Shown piece by piece: positions 6,708 through 14,369 of a stretch of DNA of 28,963 bases. The translations under genes were made by a program, and so were the position numbers. Position 1 is the stretch's first letter. Each line of letters starts with the position of its first letter. This DNA comes from Microcaldota archaeon (lineage in GTDB: Archaea; Micrarchaeota; Micrarchaeia; Micrarchaeales; Micrarchaeaceae), in contig JAKBRJ010000009.1 of NCBI GenBank assembly GCA_021834785.1, forward strand, positions 1-28,963, given 5' to 3'. The notes below the pieces were generated by a model that had not been told where the DNA came from, did no database searches, and worked only from the letters and a program-made list of their open reading frames with translations.

Positions 6708-8528
6708 TCATTGCGCGCCCTGCATTCTCCAAAACTTCTTTATCTCGCCTATGTAATCTATAGGTTCGCTTATCGGTATGGAATTTGAGACTATGGATTT
6801 GTACATAGACCACTTGTAACGCCTATCCATGAGCACTATGACCGCCTTGTCATTTTCGCTTCTTACTGCACGCCCTGCCGCCTGTATCGCCCTTATTATT
6901 GCAGGTATCGTATATGTGTATTCGCTGCCCTTTCCCGAAAACCTCCTGTTTATATATTCTATCCTGGCACTCAATTCAAGGTCAGGCTTGGTCAGCGGTA
7001 TGCCTACGATGACTATGCCTTTTATGCTGTTGTTCTCGTAGTCTATGCCCTCGCTCAGGCTGCCGCCCATGACTCCAAAGAGCATAGAGTTATTGCCTTT
7101 CTGGAATTCCTTTATTATGCTTTCTACTGCGACATTCTTCATTTCGCGCCTCTGTATGTATATATCTGAATCATGCATGTATCTGAATGTGCTGTCAAGC
7201 ACTGCAAAACTGGGGAAAAATACTGCTATGTTCCCAGGGGTGGAATCCTTTATCCTTATTATCTTCTCAGCTATGCGCTTGTATTGCTCAACCGAGCGCT
7301 CCTGATACTTGGTGGTTATATCGGCATCTATTATTGCTAGCTTGTTGGACGAAGGGAAGGGCGAACCATAACTCTTCAGCTTTGCATCCTCCAATCCGAA
7401 CAGATCTGAATACATCTTCAATGGCAGGAGCGTAGCACTCATGAATACGTTAGCATAAGCCTCCCCAAATATAGGGATTGCCCTCTCCGGATAAAGGCAT
7501 GTGAGCGAAAGCTTGACAGAGTTTCCGAATCTCGATATTATGCTGGCAGTCGACTGCCCCTGATGCACCCATTCGCTGAGGAACTTGGCGATGTGCATGA
7601 TTGCAGACCTCTTTGCCTTGGACTGCTCAATGTATTCCAGCGCAGCGTTCTCCAATTGGCTTATTATATCATTTGCGTTCTGCAATATGTCAGGAGGAAG
7701 TTCATCTTTTGCCACGAACGCTTCATCTAGCTTCTCAAGCTTCTTTTTGGCAAGGCTGTCCAATGCGAACTTGAGATAGCCCAAGTCCATCATGTTACCT
7801 ATGGACTGCAATTCACGCATTGCCCTTAAAATTCCATTGGTTGAGAGAGTCACACTGAAGTACGAATTTGCCGCATTAAGCACGTTGTGCGCCTCATCCC
7901 ATATCAATATGCTGTCATCCAACGAATGTGATATCTTTTTCAGAAATGCCTGCTTCAGGTATGGGTTGAGAAGATGGGAATAGCCCGCAACTATAACATT
8001 TGCATTCTTCGCGAGCTTTGCAGATACTTCATATGCACACATCCCCTGATTGTATGATTCCTCAAAGACGCTGTTGTGCCCAAGGTCTGCAGCATCAAGC
8101 ATGTCCGCGTCATCCTCGGGCTTGAACAGTTTAACCTTTGAAAAGAATGGGCACTTGCTGTTTTTTATCAGGTGCTCGCATGCGCTATAAAACGATTCTC
8201 CTTCAATGCCGTTGACCTTTTCGTTTATGCACATGTTCTGCTTTCCCACTATGTCAGCATACCTAAAATCAAGCTTGAATTTTTGCTTGATGCCCCGTAA
8301 TGAATCTATGGCTATCCTGTGCTGCGATATCTTCGGGGTCAAGAAGAATACCGTCTTGTTGTTATGCAGTGCATAGCTCAGGACCGCACCTATCGAAGCA
8401 TCTGTCTTGCCTATGCCTGTAGGTGCATTTATAAGTATATCATTGCCCCTGCTCACCGCATCGTAGATATCGTTTACCATATCTGACTGGTACGGCCTCT
8501 TCTTAGAGAACCTGAACAGCTGCTCCAT
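6708..8528 (-). CDS. XPD/Rad3-type iron-sulfur DNA helicase
   Basis: This superfamily 2 helicase of about 606 residues has Walker A APTGIGKT (35-42), the DEAH box at 211-214 and, between them, four cysteines (about 100, 117, 126, 164) that form the iron-sulfur cluster domain of XPD, FANCJ and DinG proteins. The second motor domain carries SATLLPLKMY, GSLSEGIDY and the final QAAGRAVRS (motif VI). XPD moves 5' to 3' on single-stranded DNA and acts in repair. The frame is open to a GTG at 8543, but the ATG at 8528 lies about 25 bases after a TATA-like tttttaat on the minus strand (near 8551-8558), which suggests a leaderless mRNA. It diverges from the secretion ATPase gene. Confidence 0.9.
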   Translation of the reverse strand: MEQLFRFSKKRPYQSDMVNDIYDAVSRGNDILINAPTGIGKTDASIGAVLSYALHNNKTVFFLTPKISQHRIAIDSLRGIKQKFKLDFRYADIVGKQNMCINEKVNGIEGESFYSACEHLIKNSKCPFFSKVKLFKPEDDADMLDAADLGHNSVFEESYNQGMCAYEVSAKLAKNANVIVAGYSHLLNPYLKQAFLKKISHSLDDSILIWDEAHNVLNAANSYFSVTLSTNGILRAMRELQSIGNMMDLGYLKFALDSLAKKKLEKLDEAFVAKDELPPDILQNANDIISQLENAALEYIEQSKAKRSAIMHIAKFLSEWVHQGQSTASIISRFGNSVKLSLTCLYPERAIPIFGEAYANVFMSATLLPLKMYSDLFGLEDAKLKSYGSPFPSSNKLAIIDADITTKYQERSVEQYKRIAEKIIRIKDSTPGNIAVFFPSFAVLDSTFRYMHDSDIYIQRREMKNVAVESIIKEFQKGNNSMLFGVMGGSLSEGIDYENNSIKGIVIVGIPLTKPDLELSARIEYINRRFSGKGSEYTYTIPAIIRAIQAAGRAVRSENDKAVIVLMDRRYKWSMYKSIVSNSIPISEPIDYIGEIKKFWRMQGAQ

Positions 8529-8621
8529 GCATATATTTCTCACTCAAGATTAAAAATGCCATTCACAATAACCAACGATTTTATAGATTGCCATCCTATT
8601 ATCTATCGCTTGGTGATCATT
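8529..8621. promoter_or_regulatory. Divergent promoters between the XPD-like helicase and the secretion ATPase
   Basis: If the upstream codons are used (8543 and 8556), the two divergent genes are only 12 bases apart, too close for two archaeal promoters. Using the ATG at 8528 and the GTG at 8622 leaves 93 bases. These contain a TATA-like tttttaat reading leftward near 8551-8558 and gattttatag reading rightward at 8577-8586, each about 25-35 bases from the expected mRNA start. Confidence 0.5.
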
Positions 8622-9938
8622 GTGAATGAGGATCTTTACACTATAGAAGAGCAGATACTAGACCGACTTACCGGAAAATTTGTCAACATAACCAACTCGG
8701 AAAGGCGTTTGGCCTTGATAACGGAAACGGCAAAGAACATTCGCGCCGACATAAGCAGTGATGAGATAGCCCAAATATCGGACAACATGGGCGACATGAG
8801 CCCCATAACAGACCTTCTGACCGATGAAACAATAGAAGACATAATGATAAACAATACCAACAGCATATTCGTATACGATTCAAAAGTTGGCCAGAGGCAG
8901 CTTGACGTAAAGATAAGCGACAAAAACGAACTCAGCCGTTTCGTCAAAAAACTAAAGCTTTATGCGACAAACGAAGCAGCAAACGGGAACATACTTGATG
9001 TGCATGTTCCAAGCGGAAGCAGGGCCAATATAGTATATTCACCAATGGGATACGATATAACGATAAGAAATTTTAAGAAGAACCCTTTAAGCGTCCTAGA
9101 CCTTATAAATTCAGGCACACTGGACTACAGCATAGCTGCAAGGCTATGGCTCTACATGGACGGCCTAAAAGTCAGGCCTGCCAACATACTGATAGGAGGC
9201 ATGCCTGCCGCCGGAAAGACCACGCTATTGAATGCGTTGTTCTCATTCCTGAGGCCTGAGCAAAGGGTTGTAACGATAGAAGAAACATACGAACTGGATA
9301 CAAGCATGCAGCAGAATGCCGTAAATCTTGAGACAAGCGAAGACATGCCTATGGTGGAATTGGTGAAGAACGCACTCAGGATGCGCCCTGACATGATAAT
9401 AATAGGCGAAGTGAGAGGGGAAGAAGCCAACGACATGATAACCGCAATGAATATAGGGAAGATATCCATGGGCACAATACATGCATCGTCTACAAGGGAT
9501 ATAATAAACAGGCTCCAGCATTCGCCTATGAACGTGCCGAAGGACATAATACCTGTAATAGACGCGCTTATTGTGGTGTCGCAGGTATACGAGAAGGGCA
9601 TTCCGCACAGGCGCATCATACAGATGTCAGAGCTTGCCGGCATGGAAACGCAGATACTGCTTTCTGATCTGTACAAATACGATTACAAAACCCATAAGGC
9701 ATCGCCCATCCTTCCGAGCGTCACATACAGGGACACACTGGCGAACATCATAGGCGTGCCCCCGCCAGACATACTCGCAGAGGAAAACGTCAGGGCCATG
9801 ATGTTGGCGCAGCTCAATAAGATAGGCAAGCGCGACATGAGAAGCATAAACGAGGTAGTGCGCGATTACTATGCCGAACCTGAAAATACCCTTAAGGCCA
9901 TAGGTCTTCCTCAATTACACCCGATAATACAGATATAG
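8622..9938 (+). CDS. Type II/IV secretion system ATPase (GspE/CpaF-like)
   Basis: This hexameric ATPase-family protein (about 438 residues from the GTG) powers pilus, archaellum or secretion machinery from the cytoplasmic face of the membrane. Visible motifs are Walker A GMPAAGKT (193-200), the Asp box VTIEETYEL (about 217), Walker B MIIIGEVRGEEA (258-269) and the His box GTIHASS (284-290), in the order typical of archaeal CpaF/TadA-like enzymes. I prefer the GTG at 8622 because ggtgatc lies just before it and a TATA element lies upstream. An ATG at 8556 in frame would add 22 unrelated residues. No TadC/GspF-type membrane platform is encoded next to it. The window does hold a pilin-like surface protein (26.7 kb) as a possible client of such a system. 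Confidence 0.88.
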   Translation: MNEDLYTIEEQILDRLTGKFVNITNSERRLALITETAKNIRADISSDEIAQISDNMGDMSPITDLLTDETIEDIMINNTNSIFVYDSKVGQRQLDVKISDKNELSRFVKKLKLYATNEAANGNILDVHVPSGSRANIVYSPMGYDITIRNFKKNPLSVLDLINSGTLDYSIAARLWLYMDGLKVRPANILIGGMPAAGKTTLLNALFSFLRPEQRVVTIEETYELDTSMQQNAVNLETSEDMPMVELVKNALRMRPDMIIIGEVRGEEANDMITAMNIGKISMGTIHASSTRDIINRLQHSPMNVPKDIIPVIDALIVVSQVYEKGIPHRRIIQMSELAGMETQILLSDLYKYDYKTHKASPILPSVTYRDTLANIIGVPPPDILAEENVRAMMLAQLNKIGKRDMRSINEVVRDYYAEPENTLKAIGLPQLHPIIQI

Positions 9939-9939
9939 C

Positions 9940-10242
9940 CTATTGCTCTGGCGGCGTTTCAGGGATTGGCTGCGCAGGTGCAGCGGCCAGCCTTATTATG
10001 TCGCTTACCATCCTTGCAATCTGCATGCCCTTTTCAGTGAGTTTTATAGATTTCATTCTTCCATGCCTTTCGCTCTCTATGATGCCGAGCGATTCACACG
10101 AGAGCAAAAAATTGCACGCATGTACATACGTCGATTGCGATTCCTTTGCCAGCGTAGAGATATACCAGTCCTTTGAATTATCTAGTAGAAGCACCAACAT
10201 CCTTGCCTGCCTTTCCTTAAATATCAGATTGCCATCCAGCAT
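9940..10242 (-). CDS. Winged-helix DNA-binding protein (MarR/ArsR-like fold)
   Basis: A 100-residue protein with the order of a winged helix-turn-helix: an N-terminal helix (FKERQARMLVLLLDNSKDWYI), the turn ISTLAKESQSTYVHACNFLLSCESLG as helix-turn-recognition helix, and a wing IIESERHGRMKSIKLTEKG. A last helix and a Pro-rich tail (PAQPIPETPPEQ) follow. It is probably a transcriptional regulator. It converges with the secretion ATPase gene (1 base between stops) and diverges from a membrane-anchored winged-helix gene across 63 bases, so it may control that neighbour. Ligand and target are unknown. Confidence 0.7.
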   Translation of the reverse strand: MLDGNLIFKERQARMLVLLLDNSKDWYISTLAKESQSTYVHACNFLLSCESLGIIESERHGRMKSIKLTEKGMQIARMVSDIIRLAAAPAQPIPETPPEQ

Positions 10243-10305
10243 TCTATCTATACTATTGTTTTGCGCAAAGAATAAATCTCTTTCATCTCAATCTTAATAG
10301 AGAGT

Positions 10306-10833
10306 ATGAAGCTGTACGTAAGCGAAAGAAACATAAAACCGTTTTCCATGTACCTGGTAACAATAGGATCCATACTCATACTTATATCCCTGATAGCAGG
10401 AATAAGTATGCTCCTGGCACTGGTGCGCGGCATACCAATACATACATTCAACGATGTAAACACGAGCGTCATAAGGTTCGCATTCAATTTTATAATACCT
10501 CTTCTTGGCGGCATACTCCTGGTGGTTGCAGGCATAACGATGCAGAAGCTCTACGATGAAAGTAATGTTTCGCGCGCCACAAAGAAGCGCAGGCTAAAGT
10601 CTGTAAGCGAAAAGAGCAAGATGATTAATAATTTCTTGTCTGCCGACGAGAAGGCAATGGTCGCAATATTGAAGAATTCAAAAAACCCTCTTCTGCAATC
10701 CGATCTCATGGCGCTCAGTGGCTATTCTAAGGTGAAAGTCCATAGGATATTAAAGAAGCTTGAATCAAAAAGGGTCATAAAAAGGAGCAGATTTGGCATA
10801 ACTAACAGGGTATTTTTAGACAATTCGCCTTGA
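10306..10833 (+). CDS. Membrane-anchored winged-helix protein
   Basis: This 175-residue protein has two strongly hydrophobic segments (about residues 14-41 and 58-83), then a basic cytoplasmic linker (ATKKRRLKSVSEKSK), and a C-terminal domain (about 108-172). The latter reads as a winged helix: LSADEKAMVAILKNS, LLQSDLMALSGYSKVKVHRILKKLESKRVIKRSRFG. Archaeal proteins of this design are thought to be membrane-tethered regulators, but no target is known. It diverges from another winged-helix gene. A purine-rich gagag lies just upstream of the ATG. Confidence 0.65.
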   Translation: MKLYVSERNIKPFSMYLVTIGSILILISLIAGISMLLALVRGIPIHTFNDVNTSVIRFAFNFIIPLLGGILLVVAGITMQKLYDESNVSRATKKRRLKSVSEKSKMINNFLSADEKAMVAILKNSKNPLLQSDLMALSGYSKVKVHRILKKLESKRVIKRSRFGITNRVFLDNSP

Positions 10834-10906
10834 TTCCGTTATTTTGCGGAAAACATAAGCTATTAATAAATTGTATATCAAATAAATAACTGCTAAAGGT
10901 GTAAAA

Positions 10907-11158
10907 ATGGTAAAGTTTATAATAGGTAGGCAACTGGTTGGGAAGAAAGTAATAACTAGCGACGGTTTCGATGTTGGAAGATTTGTCGATGCGGAAGTGA
11001 GCCCCGTTACCGGCAAGATAAATGCTTTTCTCATAGAACCAAACTACGACAGCGGTTTCGCAAGCAAACTTAAGGTGGATAGCGGGCAGCTCAAGGTGCC
11101 GTACGCAGCTATACAAGCCGTTAACGATTATATAGTGGTCGACAGGAAGGTGCTCTGA
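10907..11158 (+). CDS. PRC-barrel domain protein
   Basis: This 83-residue protein consists of one PRC-barrel: IIGRQLVGKKVITSDGFDVGRFVDAEVSP, then a VTGKINAFLIEP strand and KVPYAAIQAVNDYIVVDRKVL at the end. In archaea such short stand-alone PRC proteins are widespread. They are linked to RNA metabolism or, in some lineages, to cell division through CdpB-type proteins, so a precise role cannot be given. A clear ribosome-binding site (aaggtg) precedes the ATG. The RNase HII frame begins 22 bases after its stop, probably in the same transcript. Confidence 0.85.
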   Translation: MVKFIIGRQLVGKKVITSDGFDVGRFVDAEVSPVTGKINAFLIEPNYDSGFASKLKVDSGQLKVPYAAIQAVNDYIVVDRKVL

Positions 11159-11168
11159 CCTCCACAAC

Positions 11169-11183
11169 AAGGTGGTATAGATA
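11169..11183 (+). promoter_or_regulatory. Ribosome-binding site ahead of an apparent AUA start of RNase HII
   Basis: aaggtgg at 11169-11175 is a strong ribosome-binding site. Five bases later comes ATA at 11181, right after an in-frame TAG (11178-11180). The only ATG nearby (11189) is in another frame. In-frame codons run ATA ATA ATA TGC GGA GGC GAC GAA, so no ordinary ATG, GTG or TTG start can include the catalytic DEAGRG motif. Confidence 0.55.
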
Positions 11184-11876
11184 ATAATATGCGGAGGCGA
11201 CGAAGCAGGTCGCGGAGCCCTTTTGGGTCCGCTTGTCATATCGCTTGTGTCCGTCAAGAAAGGCTCAGAGAAGAAATTCGCAGAGTATGGCGTAAGGGAT
11301 TCGAAGCTTCTATCGCCTAAAAGAAGGGAAGCTCTTTTTAGCACCGTGCACAGATTGGCATCAACCGTAAAAGTCGACCTGATATCTGCAGAAGAGATAA
11401 ACAAGGCGATGAAAAACAAGATATCTTTAAATGAGCTTGAAGCAATTCATTTCGCACGCCTTTTTGATCAGTTCGATGAGGATATAGGTTCTCTTTATCT
11501 GGATTCTCCAGACGTCATAGCAGAGAAATTCGGGATCAGGGTCAACATGTCAAGTTCAAAGAGAACCAAAATAGCCAATGTCAAGATGAAGCTGGAAAAG
11601 GGCAAGCCGTATACGAAGGTCATAGCAGAGCACAAGGCAGATTCAAGGTATCCGGTAGTTTCTGCAGCTAGCATAATAGCAAAGGTCACAAGGGACAGGG
11701 AGATACGAAGCATAGAAAAAAAACTGCGGATGAAGATAGGGTCAGGCTATCCTTCAGATGTGGTAACCATAGATGCAGTAAGGAAGCACTTAACTAACAA
11801 GGACCTATTCCAGCACGTGAGGCTGCATTGGAGCACGCTGGAACACATAAAGCAGACAAAACTCACGAATTTCTAA
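11181..11876 (+). CDS. rnhB: Ribonuclease HII
   Basis: The protein removes RNA from RNA-DNA hybrids, for example Okazaki primers and misincorporated ribonucleotides. The catalytic motif GGDEAGRG is encoded at 11193-11216. Further conserved parts are YGVRDSKLL, YLDSPD (catalytic Asp near 108) and EHKADSRYPVVSAASIIAKVTRD. If translation begins at the ATA at 11181, the catalytic residues become Asp7 and Glu8, exactly as in characterised archaeal enzymes, and length is 231 residues. The first conventional start (TTG at 11223) would delete the active site. A strong ribosome-binding site stands 5 bases before the ATA. Alternatives are a sequencing error in the start codon or a variant start; the rest of the frame is intact. 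Confidence 0.88.
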   Translation: MIICGGDEAGRGALLGPLVISLVSVKKGSEKKFAEYGVRDSKLLSPKRREALFSTVHRLASTVKVDLISAEEINKAMKNKISLNELEAIHFARLFDQFDEDIGSLYLDSPDVIAEKFGIRVNMSSSKRTKIANVKMKLEKGKPYTKVIAEHKADSRYPVVSAASIIAKVTRDREIRSIEKKLRMKIGSGYPSDVVTIDAVRKHLTNKDLFQHVRLHWSTLEHIKQTKLTNF

Positions 11877-11924
11877 TGGGCATTTCACTAAGCAATATAT
11901 ACCCAATTCAACAATTTATATTAA

Positions 11925-12042
11925 GGATCTGTGGCGCAACTTGGACAGCGCGTCCGGCTTCGGACCGGGCGGTTGCGGGTTCAAAATAAACTTTTGGGAA
12001 CTTTAACAAATCCTAATCGCTATGAAAATCCCGCCAGATCCG
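11925..12042 (+). tRNA. tRNA-Arg(UCG) with an intron in the T-loop
   Basis: The acceptor strands GGATCTG (11925-11931) and CAGATCC (12035-12041) pair perfectly, with discriminator G at 12042. The D-arm is GCGC/GCGC, and the anticodon arm is TCCGG, loop CTTCGGA, CCGGG with anticodon TCG. The T-stem halves GCGGG (11975-11979) and CCCGC (12030-12034) are separated by 50 bases rather than 7, so about 43 bases within the T-loop must be an intron. The exact splice points are ambiguous because AAAA flanks both sides. The 3' CCA is not encoded. T-loop introns occur in some archaea and need the broad-specificity splicing endonuclease. Confidence 0.9.
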
Positions 12043-12047
12043 CTTAA

Positions 12048-12713
12048 TTATATATAGCTGGAAGTTTCTTTGGTTTTCTGCTTAATGTGCCTTGAATACA
12101 ACTTCAGTACGTCTGTCCTTTGATATGCATTTTTTAGCAGAAAGTCGCCGAAATCCATATGGTACATACTTCCATTTAAGATGTGCTTTGCTACTAACTT
12201 CATGCCTCTCTTCATATCCATCTTTTTTCCATCTGGAGTAAATGCGTTTGACAATACTTCAGTAAAATATATACCGTTACTGGCAAAATCATAAACCGCA
12301 TCAAAAAACGAATTGTCAAGCATTTTTATTGCGTTTGTATCCCTATATCTTGGTAACAGCATTGTCTCTACTAAATAAATTTTATAAAGGCCTCTTCTGT
12401 TAAGCGAATAAATTGAACCTGCTTTTATTTCACTGTCTAAAAGCAAGCCTTTCTTTGCTTTTTTGAAGTAAGGTTCCTTCAAAGCCACAAAATGCCAGTA
12501 ACTGAGAATGTCCAAATTTACGTTAACAAGGTACCTAGAGGAATACGGGCTCTTCCTGAATACTTGCACCCAATTCTTGCGTATGCCTTCCTCGGCTTTT
12601 GTCAGGCCTCGCATACTCATATAATCCATGTAAATCAAGCGCGTAAGCAAAGCATTATAATTGTACCTTTTCCGTATGAAATTATATGGTACAATTGCAA
12701 GAGATTTGAGCAT
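12048..12713 (-). CDS. Hypothetical protein, A+T-rich
   Basis: A 221-residue soluble protein that I do not recognise. It is rich in Lys, Tyr and aromatic residues and begins with a basic segment (VPYNFIRKRYNYN). A central part reads YWHFVALKEPYFKKAKKGLLLDSEIKAGSIYSL followed by KIYLVETMLLPRYR; the latter has the look of a beta strand plus helix such as in an acyltransferase-like fold, but this is not firm. Base composition is more A+T-rich than the neighbouring core genes. It ends 5 bases from the tRNA-Arg 3' end, so it may belong to an insertion beside that tRNA. A hairpin with a T-run on the minus strand lies 35 bases upstream of its start. Confidence 0.6.
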   Translation of the reverse strand: MLKSLAIVPYNFIRKRYNYNALLTRLIYMDYMSMRGLTKAEEGIRKNWVQVFRKSPYSSRYLVNVNLDILSYWHFVALKEPYFKKAKKGLLLDSEIKAGSIYSLNRRGLYKIYLVETMLLPRYRDTNAIKMLDNSFFDAVYDFASNGIYFTEVLSNAFTPDGKKMDMKRGMKLVAKHILNGSMYHMDFGDFLLKNAYQRTDVLKLYSRHIKQKTKETSSYI

Positions 12714-12742
12714 GATATCAATATATTTTTGTCAGTATGGTA

Positions 12743-12780
12743 TAAAAAACTGCCAGCATCCTCGTTATAAACTGGCAGTT
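12743..12780 (-). terminator. 9-bp hairpin followed by a T-run (minus strand)
   Basis: The arms aactgccag (12748-12756) and ctggcagtt (12772-12780) are a perfect inverted repeat around 15 bases. Read on the minus strand the stem is followed directly by TTTTTT, like an intrinsic terminator or attenuator. It lies just upstream of the minus-strand gene starting at 12713, so it could attenuate that gene or end a transcript entering from the right. Confidence 0.45.
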
Positions 12781-12783
12781 CTT

Positions 12784-12950
12784 AAGGAGTTGAGAACCGA
12801 TAAAATACATCCTTTCCGGGATCCAGAGATCGCATGAAGGCAGAGCGATGCCTTCAGGCAGGAAGGATATCGAAATAACATTCTGACATGCAAGTCGCGC
12901 ATGGCCGTTGTGAAGCAGAAGACCAATGCCGCCAATGCTAGGCGAGGATT
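12784..12950 (+). other. Hairpin-rich non-coding stretch, possible structured RNA
   Basis: No convincing gene covers this stretch. It contains a nested stem: outer arms atcctttcc (about 12809-12817) and ggaaggat (about 12861-12868), inner arms tgaaggca and tgccttca (8 bp perfect, about 12835-12856, 6-base loop). Further right, near-repeated ccaatgcc elements occur. I could not match it to RNase P, SRP or known box RNAs by eye. Confidence 0.35.
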
Positions 12951-13148
12951 ATGGGACGCTCGCCATTGCGCACAAAAAGGGCAGCTAAGAAAGTCATGGC
13001 AAGAAAATCTCCACCGGGAAGATACACAGAAGCGCTGGCAAAAGGTGCGCGAAGAAAAAATCCAAAGCTAGAACAGCGCACGGGAAGCGAAAAAAATGAT
13101 TCCTTTGCATTCTTCATGCGGCGCACTTCTTTGAAGCGAAAGCGTTAA
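12951..13148 (+). CDS. Possible small basic protein (doubtful)
   Basis: A 65-residue frame with very high Lys and Arg content (RTKRAAKKVMARKSPPGRY, KGARRKNPKLEQRTGSEK), preceded by gcgagg five bases before the ATG. Such composition resembles small nucleic-acid-binding proteins, but no known family is recognised, and the C-terminal third (FFMRRTSLKRKR) has no clear fold. The opposite strand is open for nearly the same length, and the region upstream looks like structured RNA, so the frame may be chance. Its position upstream of the 100-residue unknown protein at 13212 would allow co-transcription. Confidence 0.3.
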   Translation: MGRSPLRTKRAAKKVMARKSPPGRYTEALAKGARRKNPKLEQRTGSEKNDSFAFFMRRTSLKRKR

Positions 13149-13211
13149 AATGCTTTACAGCCAAGTATGGAAGGGCAATCCGCTTCCCCTAATCTGTGCA
13201 TAGGTGGAAGA

Positions 13212-13514
13212 ATGGCTAAAAAAGAACTTATTTGGAAGGAGATAGCGCCGCCCGAAGGCGACTATGACATATTTTCATTGAAGGGCAGGAAATACCAAAT
13301 AACTGGGACGCTGAAAGAAGATCCTGACTACGGCGAATGCAAACAGCTGTGCAGGGTGTCACATCTCGATTCAAGCGAGAAGGACGAATTCGCAGTCATC
13401 GTCTCTTTTATTAGGATCGAGAACGGCTCATTCATTCCTAAACGCGCAATACTATCAGAGCCCGTACACGACATTGGTTCGGCAATAGACATATTCGAAA
13501 GTGCAAGGTGCTGA
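13212..13514 (+). CDS. Hypothetical protein, 100 residues
   Basis: I do not recognise this protein. The frame is open from 13167, but the ATG at 13212 has a good ribosome-binding site (aggtgg, 4 bases spacing), so it begins MAKKELIWKEIAPPEGDYD. It is acidic with alternating short strands (YQITGTLKED, FAVIVSFIRIENGSF) and two cysteines close together (GECKQLCRV). It could be a small beta-rich domain. No membrane segment or signal peptide is visible. Confidence 0.65.
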   Translation: MAKKELIWKEIAPPEGDYDIFSLKGRKYQITGTLKEDPDYGECKQLCRVSHLDSSEKDEFAVIVSFIRIENGSFIPKRAILSEPVHDIGSAIDIFESARC

Positions 13515-13674
13515 ACACATAGTCGACTTCTTTGCCATGTTACTTGCTTCTTTCTCTTCCTGTTTGGAGCTGGTTAGATGGCTATAATAGCACTATGTTA
13601 AAAACAAAATCAACCTAAATAACTATATTGCACAAATATTGCATATTAAGTCAGTCGGACAGTTAAGAGGCAAT

Positions 13675-14217
13675 TTATCTAATCCCTGCTTTCAGTACGT
13701 TCCTAGGGAATATTTCAGTGATCAGTACGAAAAGTCCGTCGCCTTTGATGCTATAATTCCGGGATATCACGTTTTCATCAGCATACACGTCGATGATGTG
13801 TCTCTTCTGAGTTGTGTGCATGGCTTTCACGGCCTGGCCTATGCCCATGCTCTTTCCTCTGATGACTGCAATGAATTGGTCGGAATTTCTGTCTATTGGT
13901 ATTACCGATTCCGCAAGGTAAACGGTAATGCGCCTGCCATCTGATTGTTCTGCATAGATCCGCACCTGGCGTACAATAACGTTCGATAGTTCATGCTGCG
14001 CAATAACCTCGACCTTGACTGGTACTTTTAGGATAGCTGACACTTCGGCCTGTGTCATACTCTCATTGAGAAGTATTTCCTTCTCGGTAGGCGTAAGTTC
14101 GGAAGACAGACTGCCAAGAAACTTCGCAGGGTCTGAAGCAGCAGATTTCACCATGCTCTCATTTAAGATAATGTCAGGGAAAGCCCTTAAAGATTTGCAT
14201 AGATGACCCTTACCCAT
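13675..14217 (-). CDS. Chorismate-lyase-like protein (UbiC/DUF98 superfamily)
   Basis: This 180-residue protein matches the archaeal DUF98 branch of the chorismate lyase fold. It shows LTPTEKEILLNESMTQAE near residue 41, the VKVEVIAQHE strand, the VYLAESVIPI segment, an MGIGQAVKAM turn and the C-terminal SRNYSIKGDG...ITEIFP typical of the family. Chorismate pyruvate-lyases release 4-hydroxybenzoate and pyruvate from chorismate; in methanogens a relative feeds methanopterin synthesis. Other DUF98-fold proteins are effector-binding domains, so the role here is uncertain. The ATG at 14217 is chosen as the longest start; Met22 is an alternative. It diverges from the gene at 14370. Confidence 0.68.
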   Translation of the reverse strand: MGKGHLCKSLRAFPDIILNESMVKSAASDPAKFLGSLSSELTPTEKEILLNESMTQAEVSAILKVPVKVEVIAQHELSNVIVRQVRIYAEQSDGRRITVYLAESVIPIDRNSDQFIAVIRGKSMGIGQAVKAMHTTQKRHIIDVYADENVISRNYSIKGDGLFVLITEIFPRNVLKAGIR

Positions 14218-14330
14218 AAACTTACTGCGTTTCCACCATAATTCCCGAGCGGCATTTCGTCGTCAAAACGTCGCCCCAGATGTTATTCTTTGACAATACG
14301 CATTATTACTCGAACATGTGAAAGATATGG

Positions 14331-14369
14331 GTATAAATATCTCCTAAAACACTGGGTTATTGTGATAAC
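14331..14369 (+). promoter_or_regulatory. TATA promoter and start-proximal hairpin
   Basis: gtataaatat at 14331-14340 is a good archaeal TATA box, placing mRNA start near 14361, about 9 bases before the ATG at 14370. The bases immediately before the ATG form gttat-tgtg-ataac (14356-14369), a small perfect hairpin that might affect start access or bind a repressor. Confidence 0.5.

Noticed and set aside
12938..13126. Minus-strand 62-residue frame opposite the basic frame
   Set aside because: No ribosome-binding site, no family resemblance, and it mirrors the plus-strand frame.
13950..13970. Possible second att site matching the tRNA-Arg 3' end
   Set aside because: Only about eight bases (agatccgc) match and they lie inside the conserved part of the DUF98-like gene, so chance is likely.
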